The translations under genes were made by a program, and so were the position numbers. A stretch of 64,000 nucleotides of DNA from positions 95,444 through 159,443 of the forward strand of contig CAJPGC010000014.1 of NCBI GenBank assembly GCA_905339405.1. Reading direction: 5' to 3'. Positions 8,250 through 17,208 of the stretch are shown here, piece by piece (positions within the stretch are counted from its first letter, which is position 1; each line of letters starts with the position of its first letter). The stretch is from an uncultured bacterium (GTDB taxonomy: Bacteria; Desulfobacterota; GWC2-55-46). The notes below the pieces were generated by a model, which worked only from the letters and a program-made list of their open reading frames with translations, was not told where the DNA came from and made no database searches.

Positions 8250-9254
8250 ATGAGTTTTGGCGGCATCCTCGGACACGCGAGGGAGATAGAGATATTGAAG
8301 GGCGCGGCTTCAAGCGGGCACGTCGCCCATGCCTTTGTTTTCGCGGGCCCTGACGGCATCGGCAAGAAGCTCGTCGCCACGGCCTTTGCCAGGGCGCTCA
8401 ATTGCCGGGTTTCCCCCGATGACTCGTGCGGGGCTTGCGCGGACTGCTCGATGATGGACAGCTCCGTCCACCCGAACCTCATCGAGGTCTGTCCCGTTGA
8501 CAAGGACGGGGAGAAAGACCCCGAGGGTCTCATCCGGATAAGCCAGATAAGGGAAGTCCAGAACGCTCTCAGGTTCAGGGTCGACTCCGGCATGAAGGTA
8601 GTAATAGTGGACGGAGCGGACAGGCTCGTGCCGCAGGCGGCGAACGCTTTTTTGAAGACGCTCGAGGAGCCGCCGCCCGGGTCGGTCATAATACTCGTGA
8701 CCTCGAAAGCCTCCGAGCTGCTGGCGACCATACTCTCGAGGTGCCAGAGGATGAACTTCCGTCCACTGCCCGACGAAGCCGTGAAGGGCTTTCTCGTGGA
8801 GAACAAGGGGCTTTCCCCGAACGAGGCCGGGGCCGTGGCGCGTCTTTCTGGCGGGTCGATATCCAGGGCCGCCCTCTTCGTTGACGATGGTTCCCTCCAG
8901 AAGAGGAAGGAAGTCATAGAGAGGCTTTCATCCATAGGCCCTTCGGATACGGCGGAGGCGCTGAAGTTCGCCGAGGAGCTCTCCAAGACCGACGGGCTCG
9001 ACGACGTCCTGGAGTTCATAAAGAGCTGGTACAGGGACAGGATAGTGGCTTCTGAGGGAGCTCCCTACCTCATAGCCAACAACGACATGGAAAGGCATCT
9101 CAAGGACGCCGGTGTCGGCGAGTTCAACCGGCTCTGTTCATCCTTCTGGGCCGTGGAAGAGGCCAGAAAGGCGATAGCGCCGCCCAGGTACGCGAACAAG
9201 CAGCTTACACTCGAGGTCCTGATATTAAAGGTCTCGGGCGCGCATTTCATGTAG
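8250..9254 (+). CDS. holB: DNA polymerase III delta-prime subunit
   Basis: Clamp-loader subunit that helps place the sliding clamp on DNA. The AAA+ fold begins with FGGILGHAREIEILKGAA. A P-loop-like GPDGIGKK lies near residue 37, a zinc module of pattern C-X7-C-X2-C-X2-C near residues 54-68, an LKTLEEPP stretch and an LSRCQ sensor motif. The ATG at 8250 (334 residues) is preferred to a TTG six codons upstream, because family members start close to this FGGILG segment. It lies downstream of tmk and upstream of ricT, a well-conserved order. Confidence 0.92.
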   Translation: MSFGGILGHAREIEILKGAASSGHVAHAFVFAGPDGIGKKLVATAFARALNCRVSPDDSCGACADCSMMDSSVHPNLIEVCPVDKDGEKDPEGLIRISQIREVQNALRFRVDSGMKVVIVDGADRLVPQAANAFLKTLEEPPPGSVIILVTSKASELLATILSRCQRMNFRPLPDEAVKGFLVENKGLSPNEAGAVARLSGGSISRAALFVDDGSLQKRKEVIERLSSIGPSDTAEALKFAEELSKTDGLDDVLEFIKSWYRDRIVASEGAPYLIANNDMERHLKDAGVGEFNRLCSSFWAVEEARKAIAPPRYANKQLTLEVLILKVSGAHFM

Positions 9255-9291
9255 CGCTCTGTCGCAAACGAATACAACGAGGTTAAAATAA

Positions 9292-10479
9292 ATGGTACGG
9301 GTTGTAGGTGTAAGGTTCAAGAAGGCTTGCAAGGTATACGACTTTGAGGCCGAAGCCCTGGAGCTTAATCCGGGGGATACCGTGATAGTCGAGGTCGAAA
9401 GGGGGCTCGGGCTGGGCACCGTCGTGTACACGCCCAGGGAAGTGGACCCGGAAACCCTTACGAGGCCTTTGAAGAAGATAGTTCGCAAGGCCGACCCGGT
9501 CGACGTCGAGCGCCAGGGCTTCAACACTGAGCGCGAGATCGAGGCCTTCAGGATATGCAGGGAGAGGATAACGAAGTACAACCTCCCGATGAAGCTCATA
9601 AGGGTAGAGTACCTGTTCGACTCCAGCAAGGCCATCTTCTACTTTACTTCTGATACGAGGGTCGACTTCAGGGAGCTCGTAAAGGACCTGGCCGCGACGT
9701 TCCACACAAGGATAGAGATGCGGCAAATTGGCGTAAGGGACGAGGCGAAGATGATAGGCGGCCTCGGCCCCTGCGGAAGGGAGCTTTGCTGCTCGGGTTT
9801 TCTCGCGGACTTCGAGCCCGTGACCATAAAGATGGCGAAAGAGCAGAACCTCGCCTTGAACCCCGTTAAGATATCCGGCATCTGCGGCCGCCTCATGTGC
9901 TGTCTTTCCTATGAGCACGACTTCTACCAGAACGAGCGCAGGAAAGACAGGGAGCGGGAGAAGGAGCAGGCCGCCAGGGGAGAGACCCCCGAGGGGCAGC
10001 AGCCCGAGAAGAAGGAGGAGAGGGGCGGCAGGGAGCAAAGAGGCGGCAGAGGCGGACGGGACAGAGGCAGGCCAGGACAGCCCCAGAAGGAGCATGGCTG
10101 CGGCGGATGCGGCAAGCATGGGGAGCACGGCGCCCATGGCCACGGCGGCCCTCAAACCAGCGGCGGCGGCCGTCCCGAGAGGCAGCCCGAAAAACAGGGC
10201 GATAGGCCTGCGCGCCCCGAAAGACAGGGCAGGGACAGGCAGGGAAGGCCCGAGAGGCAAGGCAGACCCGACAGGCAGGACAGGAAAGACAGAGGCCCGA
10301 GACAGGACAGGGGCCCGAGGCAGGGAAGGCCCGAGCAGTCAAAGGGCGGAAAACCCGAGCAGGCCGCGAACGGGCCCGGGCAGGCCGCAAAGCCCGAGCA
10401 GCAGGCCAACAGTGAGCAGCCTGCCGTCAAGCCTGAACAGGCAGGCAATACACCTGAAGAGACGAGGCAAGGGGAATAA
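9292..10479 (+). CDS. ricT: PSP1-domain protein RicT (YaaT-like) with a long low-complexity tail
   Basis: The first 215 or so residues form the PSP1/RicT domain, including EMRQIGVRDEAKMIGGLG and the two Cys motifs GPCGRELCC and GICGRLMCC. Those motifs bind Fe-S clusters in the RicAFT complex of Bacillus subtilis. Residues 215-395 are an unusual tail made of Gly, Arg, Gln, Pro, Glu and Lys with repeated RPERQ/RQGR-type units and a short His/Gly/Cys patch (GCGGCGKHGEHGAHGHGG). Typical RicT proteins end soon after the conserved domain. The tail is probably disordered and might bind RNA (inference). The gene is six bases before metG. Confidence 0.88.
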   Translation: MVRVVGVRFKKACKVYDFEAEALELNPGDTVIVEVERGLGLGTVVYTPREVDPETLTRPLKKIVRKADPVDVERQGFNTEREIEAFRICRERITKYNLPMKLIRVEYLFDSSKAIFYFTSDTRVDFRELVKDLAATFHTRIEMRQIGVRDEAKMIGGLGPCGRELCCSGFLADFEPVTIKMAKEQNLALNPVKISGICGRLMCCLSYEHDFYQNERRKDREREKEQAARGETPEGQQPEKKEERGGREQRGGRGGRDRGRPGQPQKEHGCGGCGKHGEHGAHGHGGPQTSGGGRPERQPEKQGDRPARPERQGRDRQGRPERQGRPDRQDRKDRGPRQDRGPRQGRPEQSKGGKPEQAANGPGQAAKPEQQANSEQPAVKPEQAGNTPEETRQGE

Positions 10480-10485
10480 CGGGGA

Positions 10486-12021
10486 ATGCCCAGGGAGAAG
10501 AACACTTTCTACGTAACAACGCCGATATATTACGTCAACGACGTGCCGCACATCGGGCACGCTTACACGACAGTTGCCGCCGACTTCCTCGCGAGGTTCT
10601 CAAGGCTAAAGGGCTTTGATACCTTTTTTCTTACCGGCACTGACGAGCACGGCCAGAAGGTCGAGAAGGCAGCCGCAACGGCGAACCAGAGCGCCCAGGA
10701 GTTCGTCGACAGGGTAGGCGGCCAGTTCAGGGAACTCTGGGGCAAGCTCGGCATATCCAACGACGACTTCATCCGCACCACCGAGGAAAGGCACAAGAAG
10801 GCGGTCACTACCCTTTGGAAGACCGTCGCCGAAAAAGGCGACATCTACCTCGGCGAGTACGAAGACTGGTACTGCACGCCGTGTGAGAGCTTCTGGACTG
10901 AAAAGCAGCTGGTGGACTCCAGGTGCCCCGACTGCGGCAGGCCCGTGGAAAAGCTCAAGGAGCCGAGCTATTTTTTCAGGCTCTCGAAGTTCGGCCAGCC
11001 TCTCCTCGAGCACATCGAGAAAAACCCCGGCTTCATCAAGCCCGACTACAGGCGGAACGAAATCGTGAGCTTCTTAAGGGAAGGCCTCCGCGACCTTTCC
11101 GTCTCCCGCACCTCCTTTTCATGGGGCATACCGGTGCCGGGGGACGAAAAGCACGTCATGTACGTCTGGTTCGACGCCCTCACTAACTACCTGACCGCGA
11201 CAGGCTACCCTGACGACGCCAAACGGAATGAAAAATACTGGCCCGCCGACATACACATAATCGGCAAGGACATACTGAGGTTCCACGCGGTATACTGGCC
11301 CGCCTTCCTAATGGCGGCCGGGCTGCCGCTGCCGAAGCAGGTATTCGCCCACGGCTGGTGGACGATAGAGGGTCAGAAGATGAGCAAGTCAAAGGGCAAC
11401 GTGGTAGACCCCGGGGCGATGGCAGATAAGTACGGCGTTGACGCGTTCAGGTACTTCCTTTTGCGCGAAGTGCCTTTCGGCCTCGACGGGGATTTTTCCG
11501 AGAAGGCCTTGAGCGGCAGGATAAACGCCGACCTCGCCAACGACATCGGGAACCTGCTTTCCAGGTCTGTCACGATGATAGAAAAGTACAGGGCCGGGAA
11601 GATACCCGCTTACGAGCCTTCAGCCGAACGGGAGGAGCTCGAAGGCAGGGTGAAGTTCCTCCTGGCAGGGCTTCCCGCTGAGTTCGAAAAGTCGATCGGA
11701 GAGCTCAACTTCTCAGAGGGCCTCTCGAAGGTCTGGGCCGTCGTGAAGGAACTCAACGCCTACGTCGACAAGTCCTCCCCCTGGAAGGAGAAGGACGACG
11801 CCATCCTCTCGACCGTGCTCGCTACCCTCGCCGAAAGCTTGAGGATACTCGCGGTTTACACGTGGCCGGTGATGCCCTCTTCGGCCCAGAAGATATGGGA
11901 GAGCCTCGGGCTCGGCAAGAGTATAGGGGGAGTGCGTTTCGACGAGGCCGCAAGCTGGGGCGGTACCCTTACGGGCCTCAAGGTCAACAGGATGCCTCCG
12001 CTTTTCCCGAGGCTCCAGTAA
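10486..12021 (+). CDS. metG: Methionyl-tRNA synthetase (short form)
   Basis: Charges tRNA-Met with methionine. The class I HIGH motif appears as PHIGHAY near residue 22. The CP insertion carries one zinc knuckle, CTPCESFW...CPDCGRP, near residues 128-150. The KMSKSKGN catalytic loop is near residue 299. The protein is 511 residues and ends after the anticodon-binding helical domain, so it lacks the C-terminal EMAP/Trbp111 dimerisation domain of longer forms. The start ATG is six bases after the ricT stop. Confidence 0.96.
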   Translation: MPREKNTFYVTTPIYYVNDVPHIGHAYTTVAADFLARFSRLKGFDTFFLTGTDEHGQKVEKAAATANQSAQEFVDRVGGQFRELWGKLGISNDDFIRTTEERHKKAVTTLWKTVAEKGDIYLGEYEDWYCTPCESFWTEKQLVDSRCPDCGRPVEKLKEPSYFFRLSKFGQPLLEHIEKNPGFIKPDYRRNEIVSFLREGLRDLSVSRTSFSWGIPVPGDEKHVMYVWFDALTNYLTATGYPDDAKRNEKYWPADIHIIGKDILRFHAVYWPAFLMAAGLPLPKQVFAHGWWTIEGQKMSKSKGNVVDPGAMADKYGVDAFRYFLLREVPFGLDGDFSEKALSGRINADLANDIGNLLSRSVTMIEKYRAGKIPAYEPSAEREELEGRVKFLLAGLPAEFEKSIGELNFSEGLSKVWAVVKELNAYVDKSSPWKEKDDAILSTVLATLAESLRILAVYTWPVMPSSAQKIWESLGLGKSIGGVRFDEAASWGGTLTGLKVNRMPPLFPRLQ

Positions 12022-12037
12022 CCGCATAACACAGGCG

Positions 12038-12067
12038 AGGGCCGCGTCCGCGCGGTCCCTTTTTTAT
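12038..12067 (+). terminator. Rho-independent terminator after metG
   Basis: GC-rich hairpin AGGGCCGCG / CGCGGtCCCT with one bulged T, followed by a T-tract, between metG and the tatD fusion gene. It may be partial, since the downstream genes continue in the same direction with no obvious new promoter. Confidence 0.65.
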
Positions 12068-12080
12068 TTCGGAAGGACAC

Positions 12081-13496
12081 ATGGAAAAAGTCTTGTTCAT
12101 GGACACCCACGCCCACCTTGACGACAAGAGGTTCTCAGGGGACCTCGACGAGGTCGTTGGCAGGGCGAAAGAGGCCGGCCTCAAATCGATAATAACCGTC
12201 GGCTGCTGGAAAAAAGAAGGCGGCTTCGCCCCGGTGCTCGACGTCGTTAAAAAATACAGCTCCCTATGGCTCGCTTTGGGCGTCCACCCCCATGAGGCTA
12301 AAGACGCCGTCGAAGAGGGCCCCTGGGACGATATAAGAAAGATAGCCAATGAGAAAGGGGCCGACGGGAAAGCAAGGCTCGTCGCCATCGGCGAGACCGG
12401 CCTCGACTACCATTACGACCATTCGCCCCGGGAGGCGCAAAAGAAGGTCTTCGCCCGCCAGATAGCGCTGGCAAGGGAGCTGAACCTGCCGGTCATCGTC
12501 CATTCGAGGGAAGCCGACAACGACACCATGGAGATATTGAAGGCCGAGGGCGCTTCCGACATTGGCGGCGTATTTCATTGTTTTTCGGGCACGAAGGAGA
12601 CGGCGAAAGAGGCGCTCGACCTGGGCTTCTATCTCTCCTTCACCGGGGTCGTGACCTTCCCGAAGGCCGAGGCCTTGCGCGAAGTGGTAAAGGCCGTGCC
12701 CATCGAGAAGATGCTCATCGAGACCGACTGCCCGTACCTCGCGCCCGCTTCGCGGAGGGGCCAGAGGAACGAGCCTTCGTTCGTCGTGGAGACAGCCGCC
12801 GAGATAGCGAAGATAAAGGGTCTCACACTGGAGGACGTTGGCCGCATCACGACCCTCAACGCAGAGGAGCTCTTTGGATTAAGGAATTCAGAGGACAAGG
12901 CCCAGATAGCCTATCCGATAAGGAAGTCTCTTTATCTCAACATAACCAACAGGTGCTCGAACCATTGCTCTTTTTGCGCCAAGTTCCAGTCCTATACCGT
13001 GAAGGGCCATTACCTGAGGCTCCGCCAGGAGCCGACGTTCGCCGAGGTGATAGCTGCGGTGGGCCCTGACCCGGAGGAGAAGTACGACGAGATTGTCTTT
13101 TGCGGATTCGGCGAGCCCCTCATAAGGCTCGACGTCGTAAAGCAGGTAGGCATGCACCTCAAAAGAAGGGGCTGCAAGATAAGGATAGACACCGACGGGC
13201 TCGCCAACCTCGTCCACGGCAGGAACGTCCTCCCCGAGCTGATGTTCGTGGATACGATCTCCGTGAGCCTGAACGCGCCTGATTCGGCCACCTACCAGAA
13301 GCTCATAAAGACCCCGTTCGGGGACGACGCGTACCCCGCGATACTTTATTTTCTAAGGCAGGCGAAGAAGTTCATCCCGAAGGTCATAGCCTCTGCGGTA
13401 GCGGTGCCGGGGCTCGACGTCGAGGCGACGAGGAAGGTCGCCGAGGACGAGCTCGGGGTAAAGTTCAGGGTAAGGGAATACAACACGGTCGGTTAG
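12081..13496 (+). CDS. tatD: TatD-family hydrolase fused to a radical SAM domain
   Basis: A 471-residue two-domain protein. Residues 1-258 are a TatD-type metal-dependent DNase with MDTHAHLDD, GETGLDYHYD, PVIVHSREAD, VFHCFSGT and LIETDCPYLAP, all metal or catalytic motifs in place. Residues from about 280 to the end are a radical SAM domain starting SLYLNITNRCSNHCSFCAKF, with the CX3CX2C cluster motif near residue 292 and a GFGEP SAM-binding motif. The radical SAM part is a TatD-associated family known to occur next to or fused with TatD; its substrate is unknown. The ATG has GGAAGGA upstream. Six bases separate it from the next membrane gene. Confidence 0.93.
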   Translation: MEKVLFMDTHAHLDDKRFSGDLDEVVGRAKEAGLKSIITVGCWKKEGGFAPVLDVVKKYSSLWLALGVHPHEAKDAVEEGPWDDIRKIANEKGADGKARLVAIGETGLDYHYDHSPREAQKKVFARQIALARELNLPVIVHSREADNDTMEILKAEGASDIGGVFHCFSGTKETAKEALDLGFYLSFTGVVTFPKAEALREVVKAVPIEKMLIETDCPYLAPASRRGQRNEPSFVVETAAEIAKIKGLTLEDVGRITTLNAEELFGLRNSEDKAQIAYPIRKSLYLNITNRCSNHCSFCAKFQSYTVKGHYLRLRQEPTFAEVIAAVGPDPEEKYDEIVFCGFGEPLIRLDVVKQVGMHLKRRGCKIRIDTDGLANLVHGRNVLPELMFVDTISVSLNAPDSATYQKLIKTPFGDDAYPAILYFLRQAKKFIPKVIASAVAVPGLDVEATRKVAEDELGVKFRVREYNTVG

Positions 13497-13502
13497 ACGC
13501 GG

Positions 13503-13997
13503 ATGAAAGCAATCAAAGACAGGTCAATCCTCCTTCTTATCCTCCTGCCCGTCTGGGTCTTTGCCGTCTTCGGCGTTTTCAAGGCCGAATGGGTCTCGCT
13601 CAAGGTGCTGCGGGCCGTCGTGTCCGACCCGGCCCAAAAAGAGGCTTTGACCTTGAGACCCATAGACGCTCTGGCGGTGAATGCCGAGAGAGTCATTCCG
13701 CCCGGCTCCAAGCTCTTTTTCTTCGACCCTTACGACGTCGAAAGCCCCCAGGGCGGCTTCTACGCGGGCCGTCTTAGATACCAGCTCTACCAGAGGGAGA
13801 TGCAGGTAGTTAGCCCCGGGCAGGAGTTCGATTACAGGTCGATGCGGCAGGGGGACTTCGCCCTTTTCATCCGGCCTGATGTGGACAACCAGTTCGAAAA
13901 AGACCTTGCGGCCCTGGCCGGAATGAGGGAGCTCTACAGCCATGCCGACGGCAGGGGAACTCAGTCGGTTTACAGGGTCGCGGGGGAAGCGAGATGA
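13503..13997 (+). CDS. Single-pass membrane protein of the GT-C cluster, unknown function
   Basis: A 164-residue protein with one N-terminal membrane helix (residues 8-28) and a periplasmic domain. Its core, NAERVIPPGSKLFFFDPYD followed by GFYAGRLRYQLYQRE and DFALFIRPD, resembles the C-terminal domain of the protein at 17205-18308 (GRYYLLPLRV, SALFIRK). This sort of domain is often found beside polyprenyl-phosphate sugar transferases, but I do not recognise a named family. Its stop overlaps the next gene by ATGA, so the two are probably made together. It starts six bases after the TatD fusion gene. Confidence 0.7.
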   Translation: MKAIKDRSILLLILLPVWVFAVFGVFKAEWVSLKVLRAVVSDPAQKEALTLRPIDALAVNAERVIPPGSKLFFFDPYDVESPQGGFYAGRLRYQLYQREMQVVSPGQEFDYRSMRQGDFALFIRPDVDNQFEKDLAALAGMRELYSHADGRGTQSVYRVAGEAR

Positions 13998-15409
13998 TTT
14001 TCCTCAAGGTCATCCCCGGCGCGCTCCTTTTCTTCTTGTCCGGCCATATCGTCCTGAAGTTCGCCGACAGGAGGGCGGAGGCCGCTTTCGGCCCAGTATC
14101 GTACGCGGGCGCCTCGTTCATGCTCGGGCTCGGCGCAATAAGCCTCCAGATGTTTTTCTATTCGCTTCTGTCCATCCCGTTCTCCTCATTTTTGATCTCC
14201 GCCCCGTGGATCGCGCTCGGGGCCGCCATGCTTTTTCTTCCGGCTTTCAAAAGGACCGCCTTCAGGACAGACGGGCAAAAGATGGGCTGGCAAGGCTATC
14301 TCCTTTTCACAATCATACTCTCGCAGGTGCTCTATTCCTTTGCCTACGCCCTCACCATGCCCTTGAGCGGGTGGGACGCGTGGTTCATTTGGTTCATGAA
14401 GGCGAGGGCTTTTTACATGGACGGCTCTGTGAGCGCGGCATTTCTCATTGACCCTGCCTACGTCCAGGACCACCCCGAGTACCCGCTCCTCGTGCCCCTT
14501 GCAATCTCATGGATATACACCGCCATAGGGGCGACGCATGAGGAGGCCGGGAAGATAATCTACCCGTTGCAGTTCGCGGCACTTTTATCGATATTCCATT
14601 ACGGGGTCAGGAAGGTTTCGGGCAGCAGGACGGCCGGGCTTCTTTTCACGGCCCTCCTTTCCTTGACGCCGCTCCTTCTTTTACACGGCGCGGGCTTTCC
14701 TGTCCAGGTAGACCCGTCTTTCAGGGTCAAGGACTTCACAGGCTACGCCGACCTCGCTCTTTCGGCCTATTTCCTTGCCGCGGGTCTTTTCATCTTCCTG
14801 TACGCCCGCGAGGGAAGGGCCTCGTTCGCTTTTCTGGCCTCTGTAGCGCTGGCGATGGGCGCATGGACGAAAAACGAGGGGCTCACCTTCGCGCTCCTCG
14901 GTTTCATGGCGCTTGCGGCAACGGCCCTCATCAGGGAAAAAAGGGACTTCAGGACCCTCGCGCTGGCCCTTGTGCCGCTCGCGCTCTTCATACTCCCGTG
15001 GTCTGTCTACAAGGCGGCTCACGGGCTTGGCAGCGAGTACGTGGAGAACATGGGGCCGGCGGTCTTCTTTTCGAACCTCAAAAGGCTCGGCCAGATAGTG
15101 CCGTACATGGCTGGCTTCATGTTCTTGAAACCCGGCGTAACTGGCCTTGTCTGGTGGGCCTGGGTGATAACCGCCATATTGGGGTTGAGGACGGCCTTGA
15201 GCGCCAGGACGGTCCTCCTGCAGGGCCTCATACTCGGCCAGCTCGCGATATATGTTTTTGTCTACGTCATAACGCCGGTAGACCTTAAATGGCACCTGGG
15301 TACGTCCCTTGACAGGCTCGTCCTGCACATGGTCCCATTGGCGATGTTCGCCGCCGCCGTGACCCTTACGAGGATTTCGGGCCTTAAGGGCAACGGGGAG
15401 AGACGATGA
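13994..15409 (+). CDS. Polytopic membrane protein, putative GT-C-type glycosyltransferase (copy 1)
   Basis: A 471-residue protein with roughly ten to twelve membrane helices. GT-C-like features are an acidic loop WDAWFIWFMKARAF at residues 127-140, HPEYPLLVPLA near residue 160, a YADLALSAYF segment and KNEG near residue 294. These motifs recur in the same order in the protein at 18305-19702, so the two are paralogues. GT-C enzymes use lipid-phosphate sugars and act on the periplasmic side; donor and acceptor are unknown here. Both ends overlap neighbours by ATGA, which indicates translational coupling. Confidence 0.72.
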   Translation: MIFLKVIPGALLFFLSGHIVLKFADRRAEAAFGPVSYAGASFMLGLGAISLQMFFYSLLSIPFSSFLISAPWIALGAAMLFLPAFKRTAFRTDGQKMGWQGYLLFTIILSQVLYSFAYALTMPLSGWDAWFIWFMKARAFYMDGSVSAAFLIDPAYVQDHPEYPLLVPLAISWIYTAIGATHEEAGKIIYPLQFAALLSIFHYGVRKVSGSRTAGLLFTALLSLTPLLLLHGAGFPVQVDPSFRVKDFTGYADLALSAYFLAAGLFIFLYAREGRASFAFLASVALAMGAWTKNEGLTFALLGFMALAATALIREKRDFRTLALALVPLALFILPWSVYKAAHGLGSEYVENMGPAVFFSNLKRLGQIVPYMAGFMFLKPGVTGLVWWAWVITAILGLRTALSARTVLLQGLILGQLAIYVFVYVITPVDLKWHLGTSLDRLVLHMVPLAMFAAAVTLTRISGLKGNGERR

Positions 15410-17208
15410 ACATGAAAAAAACTCTCGCGGCAATAGCTTTCTTTTTCTTTTTCTGGTTCGGCCTTCTTTTCCTTTCAGGCTCCCTGACGTCCGGGTTCCA
15501 TTTTACCGACGACCACCAGATAATATCCTTCTCAAAGACGCTCGAGAGCGCCGGGGCAATAGAGACCGCCCTCGACTGGGTTGAGCGTGACGTCAGGAGC
15601 ATCGGGCGTTTTCTTCCGGTCTACTATGTCCACAGGCTCCTTCAGATAAAGGCTTTTGGGACCGAATTCCTCTACTGGGGGCTCTATGACGGGCTTCTGG
15701 CCTGGCTCTCCTCGTCTTTGATGGCAACGTTCATGCTCATTGCGGGCTTCTCACTTTTAGAGGCGCTCATCTTCCCGTGTCTTCTGTTCCTCGGCTTTCA
15801 GGCTGGCATATGGTGGAGGTTCGGCACAGCCGAGACCATAGCCATGGTCATCCTCGGCGCGGCGCTCGCGGCCTCAGCCGCCTCCGCGAGGAAAAAAAGC
15901 CTTGCCCTCGATATCCTGTTCATTGCCGCCGGGGTCCTTTTGATGCTCACGAAGGAGACCTTCATCCTGTTCATCCCGGCTCTCCTGTTCTTGAAGGTAT
16001 GGCTCACCAAAAAGGAAAGAAGGCTCGGCTGGCCCGGCGCGTTAAAGGCGGAGGCCCTGCCAGTGGCAGTCCTCCTTTTTCTTTCCGGCGCGGCAGTCCT
16101 CTATATAAAGCTCTTCGTCGGCACGACGGGCATCGGCTACGCCGGGTACGAGGGGATAAGCGCCGGGCCTTTACTTTCGGCCCTCGTCAACTACCTGTTC
16201 GCGTCCCAGTCATGGCTCGTGGCGCTTGGCTTCGCTCTGGCGGTCTCAACCGCGTCGCGGGATAAAAGACCATGGGGCGATATCATAGCGGTATTCGTCT
16301 TTTTCGCGCTCTCGCTCCTGCCTCAGGCGGCCCTTCACGCCAAGTCCGGAGTAAGCGAGCGCTATATCCTGCCGGGCATCTTCGGCATTGTCTTCGCGGC
16401 CGTTTATTTTCTGAGGCTTACGAGGGAGGCGCTTTCAAAAGGTACGCCTGGGCTCAGTTTGCGCACGCTTGCGGCGTGGGGCGCGGCCCTTGCCTTCATC
16501 GCGCTCGGCTCGTACATGATGGGTCACAGGAAGCTCACGGTAACCTTTACTCTGGAGAGCTTAACGCTCCTATCGGGGGTCGACAATGTGCCGTTTCTGG
16601 CCTTTGTCACAGCGTGGTTCCATGCCTTGACGCAAAAGGTCTTTCTGTGGGCGGCCTCTTTTGCGCTCATACTGTCGGTGGCCGCTTCCAGGAGCGCGTT
16701 TTTTTCGAGGTTCTTGAACCAGAGGACATTCCTTGCGTTCGTGCTCCTGTGGGCCGCGCTCTTCAACTTCTCGGTCTGCTTTGACAGGGCGTTCCTCTCG
16801 GCCTTCCAGGGGAGGAAGACGAACGAATGGCTCCGCTCCATCGAGGCCAATACCGCCAAGGACGACCCGATACTCGTCGTCGCAGACCCCGCGCTCAACA
16901 ATGAATGGGCGCTCTCGATTAAAAGGTATCTCAGCGTCGAGGCGGGAAGGGAGAACCTTTACGCCTGGCCAGTCCTGACGAGGCCCGCATACACGCCTTT
17001 CGAGAAGACCCTCATAGACTCTTTCGGTTCATTATACCCGGGAAGGGACATAACAAACGCCGTTGACCCTTCGTCCTTCAAGGCTGTCGTCATATTTCCG
17101 AACGCAGAGGAAGCTTTCCTGGCGGGCTCGACAGGCTGGTTCGACCCTTCCGGATACACGAAGTACGTGAACGAGTACGGGTTCACAAGCTACTACAGGG
17201 CGCGATGA
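15406..17208 (+). CDS. Polytopic membrane protein, putative GT-C-type enzyme with periplasmic C-terminus
   Basis: A 600-residue protein with an N-terminal helix. A loop FHFTDDHQ (Asp35-Asp36) sits where GT-C enzymes carry their catalytic or metal-binding acidic pair, and about twelve more helices follow up to residue 465. The last 135 residues form a soluble domain with ILVVADPALNNEWALSIKRYL and KAVVIFPNAEEAF. It is not closely similar to the copy-1/copy-2 paralogues that flank it. Start and stop overlap the neighbours by ATGA. The function as a sugar or lipid transferase is inference from topology and motif position. Confidence 0.68.
   Translation: MNMKKTLAAIAFFFFFWFGLLFLSGSLTSGFHFTDDHQIISFSKTLESAGAIETALDWVERDVRSIGRFLPVYYVHRLLQIKAFGTEFLYWGLYDGLLAWLSSSLMATFMLIAGFSLLEALIFPCLLFLGFQAGIWWRFGTAETIAMVILGAALAASAASARKKSLALDILFIAAGVLLMLTKETFILFIPALLFLKVWLTKKERRLGWPGALKAEALPVAVLLFLSGAAVLYIKLFVGTTGIGYAGYEGISAGPLLSALVNYLFASQSWLVALGFALAVSTASRDKRPWGDIIAVFVFFALSLLPQAALHAKSGVSERYILPGIFGIVFAAVYFLRLTREALSKGTPGLSLRTLAAWGAALAFIALGSYMMGHRKLTVTFTLESLTLLSGVDNVPFLAFVTAWFHALTQKVFLWAASFALILSVAASRSAFFSRFLNQRTFLAFVLLWAALFNFSVCFDRAFLSAFQGRKTNEWLRSIEANTAKDDPILVVADPALNNEWALSIKRYLSVEAGRENLYAWPVLTRPAYTPFEKTLIDSFGSLYPGRDITNAVDPSSFKAVVIFPNAEEAFLAGSTGWFDPSGYTKYVNEYGFTSYYRAR

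Noticed and set aside
9283..10260. 325-codon minus-strand frame rich in Leu, Ala and Pro
   Set aside because: Reverse reading of the RicT tail, whose biased codons keep the other strand open; no signal or domain.
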